Source of the DNA: Bacteroidales bacterium
Lineage (GTDB): Bacteria > Bacteroidota > Bacteroidia > Bacteroidales > FEN-979
DNA length: 5,844 bases
NCBI GenBank assembly: GCA_016926765.1
Contig: JAFGNY010000214.1
Coordinates: 1 to 5,844 of the forward strand
Direction of reading: 5' to 3'
Each line of letters opens with the position of its first letter. The first letter of the stretch is position 1. The position numbers and the translations under genes were made by a program. Under the pieces are notes generated by a model that saw only the letters and a list, made by a program, of their open reading frames with translations, had not been told where the DNA came from and made no database searches. Below, one piece after another: positions 4,668 through 5,844 of this stretch.

Positions 4668-5717
4668 TCAATTCATTTTAATCATCTTTCGGCTGATTAG
4701 TTTTTCTCCTGCACAGAATTGCAGCAGATACTGGCCGGAAGGCAAACTGCTCAGATCAACCTGGAAGGATGATTCAACCTGGTCAACCCTTATTGGCTGG
4801 ACTATCATGCGTTCTCCTGATAAGGAACAGATCATCACTTCTCCGGAAACGCGATCCATTCCGGATAGTACGACTGTCAGGTAGTGGCTCACCGGATTTG
4901 GGAACAGGGAAAGGGTTACATCAGAAGAGAGATCTTCCATCCCAACCCCGTACACAGACACCTCTACTGAGTCAAAGCCTGTAAGATTCCCGTCAGATAC
5001 CTCAACAATGTACATGGTATTCTCTGACGGAATTGCCCAGGGATTGGAAAGAGTGGAAAAAAAACCGGAAGGGTTGGAAGTCCAGGAGTAGGTATAGGTA
5101 CCTGATCCACCTGTAATCTCAACGCCAAGGTGTGAAGAATCGCCGGCGGTGATCTGAGCCGGATTTGCCGTAGCATGTACCGTCAGCGGAAGTGCCTGAT
5201 GTTCCTGAACGATCATCGAGGATGTTTTAGTAACCGGTTCGTTTACACAAAAAGCGCCCCAAAAGGTCACTTCTCCCGTGCCGGCTGGCGGAGCTGTCCA
5301 GGTGAAATTCCAGATCGCGGGGTTGGAATTGGACCCGGAACTCTGTGTTACATATTTTCCGTTCCCAACCAGCTTGTTTCCGGCACCGGCAGTCAGCACC
5401 CCGAGAAGGTTTCCGTTTGCATCATGCGGGGAGACCTCAAATCCTTTCCGTCCCGTCCCTGTTACTGTCACCGTGATGGTATAATCCATCCCTGAGGTAT
5501 ATCCACCGGATGGGATATCAGAAGTGATCCAGTCGGCAACGGGAGCCGAGCTCCCGCCATGGCAGCTGGTGCAATCGTTGCCATCGTAGGGTGATCCTGT
5601 GTAACCGGCAGGACTGCCACTGGGATAATCGGAGTTTTCGTCGCCGCCAAAAGAAGAAAACAGTACTAAACCAGCTCCTATAGCCAGAATTCCCGTGAGA
5701 AGCATATAGATTTTCAT
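4668..5717 (-). CDS. Secreted protein with CxxCH motif, Ig/PKD-like domain and T9SS type A sorting domain
   Basis: The 349-residue protein has four parts. A signal peptide or lipid-facing N-terminal helix covers residues 1-22 (hydrophobic core LLTGILAIGAGLVLF). Residues about 33-170 resemble the choice-of-anchor V (Reeler-like) domain of Bacteroidota: SPAGYTGSP, then CTSCHGG with the CxxCH heme-type motif at 49-53, YTITVTVTGTGRKGFEVS near 79-96, and IWNFTWTAPPAGTGEVTFWG (135-154). Residues about 177-258 look like an Ig/PKD-like beta domain (GGSGTYTYSW). Residues about 266-349 are the T9SS C-terminal signal: LSLFPNP, VDLSSLPSGQYLLQF, and a basic end ISRKMIKMN. It should be exported by Sec and then by T9SS to the cell surface. 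The function is unknown; a single CxxCH could hold a c-type heme, but no heme role is shown. It lies upstream of the rib operon on the same strand and seems unrelated to it. Confidence 0.85.
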   Translation of the reverse strand: MKIYMLLTGILAIGAGLVLFSSFGGDENSDYPSGSPAGYTGSPYDGNDCTSCHGGSSAPVADWITSDIPSGGYTSGMDYTITVTVTGTGRKGFEVSPHDANGNLLGVLTAGAGNKLVGNGKYVTQSSGSNSNPAIWNFTWTAPPAGTGEVTFWGAFCVNEPVTKTSSMIVQEHQALPLTVHATANPAQITAGDSSHLGVEITGGSGTYTYSWTSNPSGFFSTLSNPWAIPSENTMYIVEVSDGNLTGFDSVEVSVYGVGMEDLSSDVTLSLFPNPVSHYLTVVLSGMDRVSGEVMICSLSGERMIVQPIRVDQVESSFQVDLSSLPSGQYLLQFCAGEKLISRKMIKMN

Positions 5718-5807
5718 CTGTTAATAATTTTGATTTCAATGGTCAGATGGAATATCCATTATTAACGTCTGCGGTTAATATGAACGGCGTTTGTATGGAT
5801 ATTTCAT
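5718..5807 (-). repeat. 90-nt leader repeat, copy B, upstream of the secreted-protein gene
   Basis: This is the partner of 1297-1386. It holds the inverted repeat AATATCCAT (5751-5759) and ATGGATATT (5795-5803) with 35 bp between, and an inner perfect stem TATTAAC (5760-5766) with GTTAATA (5774-5780) around a seven-base loop. The inner stem differs in sequence from the inner stem of copy A, while the outer one is kept. The stretch next to the ATG (minus strand, TCTGACCATTGAAATC and onward) also matches copy A. No Shine-Dalgarno sequence is present. Confidence 0.7.
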
Positions 5808-5834
5808 GTTATGATCTAATTAGATGAAGATAGG

Positions 5835-5842
5835 CAAATATA
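5835..5842 (-). promoter_or_regulatory. Possible -7 element of the secreted-protein gene
   Basis: TATATTTG on the minus strand fits TAnnTTTG. It would start a transcript near 5828, placing the whole leader repeat within the 5' untranslated RNA. The -33 box would fall outside the window, and the surroundings are AT-rich, so a chance match is possible. Confidence 0.3.
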
Positions 5843-5844
5843 TA

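Noticed and set aside
5175..5495. 106-codon + strand frame opposite the secreted-protein gene
   Set aside because: It is a shadow of a gene with clear signal peptide, domain motifs and T9SS tail.

Overview
The window looks like part of a Bacteroidota chromosome. The evidence is a secreted protein with a C-terminal type IX secretion (T9SS) sorting domain, a Bacteroidota-type -7 promoter motif (TAnnTTTG) ahead of the rib operon, almost no Shine-Dalgarno sequences, and AT-rich spacers between genes of moderate GC. Genus cannot be told from the sequence.

Layout, left to right. Positions 1-468 (+) hold the 3' part of a NarL/LuxR-type response regulator cut by the window edge. Positions 469-834 are non-coding between convergent genes; they contain phased ACTTAGA repeats, a weak AT-rich inverted repeat that may end transcription, and a GC-rich inverted repeat just past ribH. 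Positions 835-4377 (-) are a four-gene riboflavin operon read right to left: ribD, ribE, ribBA, ribH. Positions 4378-4660 carry its control region: a promoter-like motif, an FMN riboswitch, and an intrinsic terminator whose U-tract touches the ribD start codon. Positions 4668-5717 (-) encode a secreted protein with a CxxCH motif and a T9SS tail. Positions 5718-5844 are the leader of that gene.

How the genes work together. RibBA supplies both precursors: the pyrimidine branch from GTP and the four-carbon unit from ribulose 5-phosphate. RibD deaminates and reduces the pyrimidine, RibH condenses the two branches into lumazine, and RibE dismutates lumazine to riboflavin. Only the phosphatase step and the FMN/FAD kinase are absent from the window. 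The riboswitch should switch the operon off when FMN is plentiful. The terminator 3' arm repeats 12 nt of the riboswitch P1 5' strand, which suggests directly how ligand binding and termination are linked.

The least explained feature is a pair of related 90-nt leaders, one directly before ribH and one directly before the secreted-protein gene. Each carries a conserved inverted repeat (ATATCCAT/ATGGATAT) and the similarity runs up to the start codon. This may be a shared post-transcriptional or transcriptional control element, or a dispersed repeat. It could give ribH control apart from the riboswitch.
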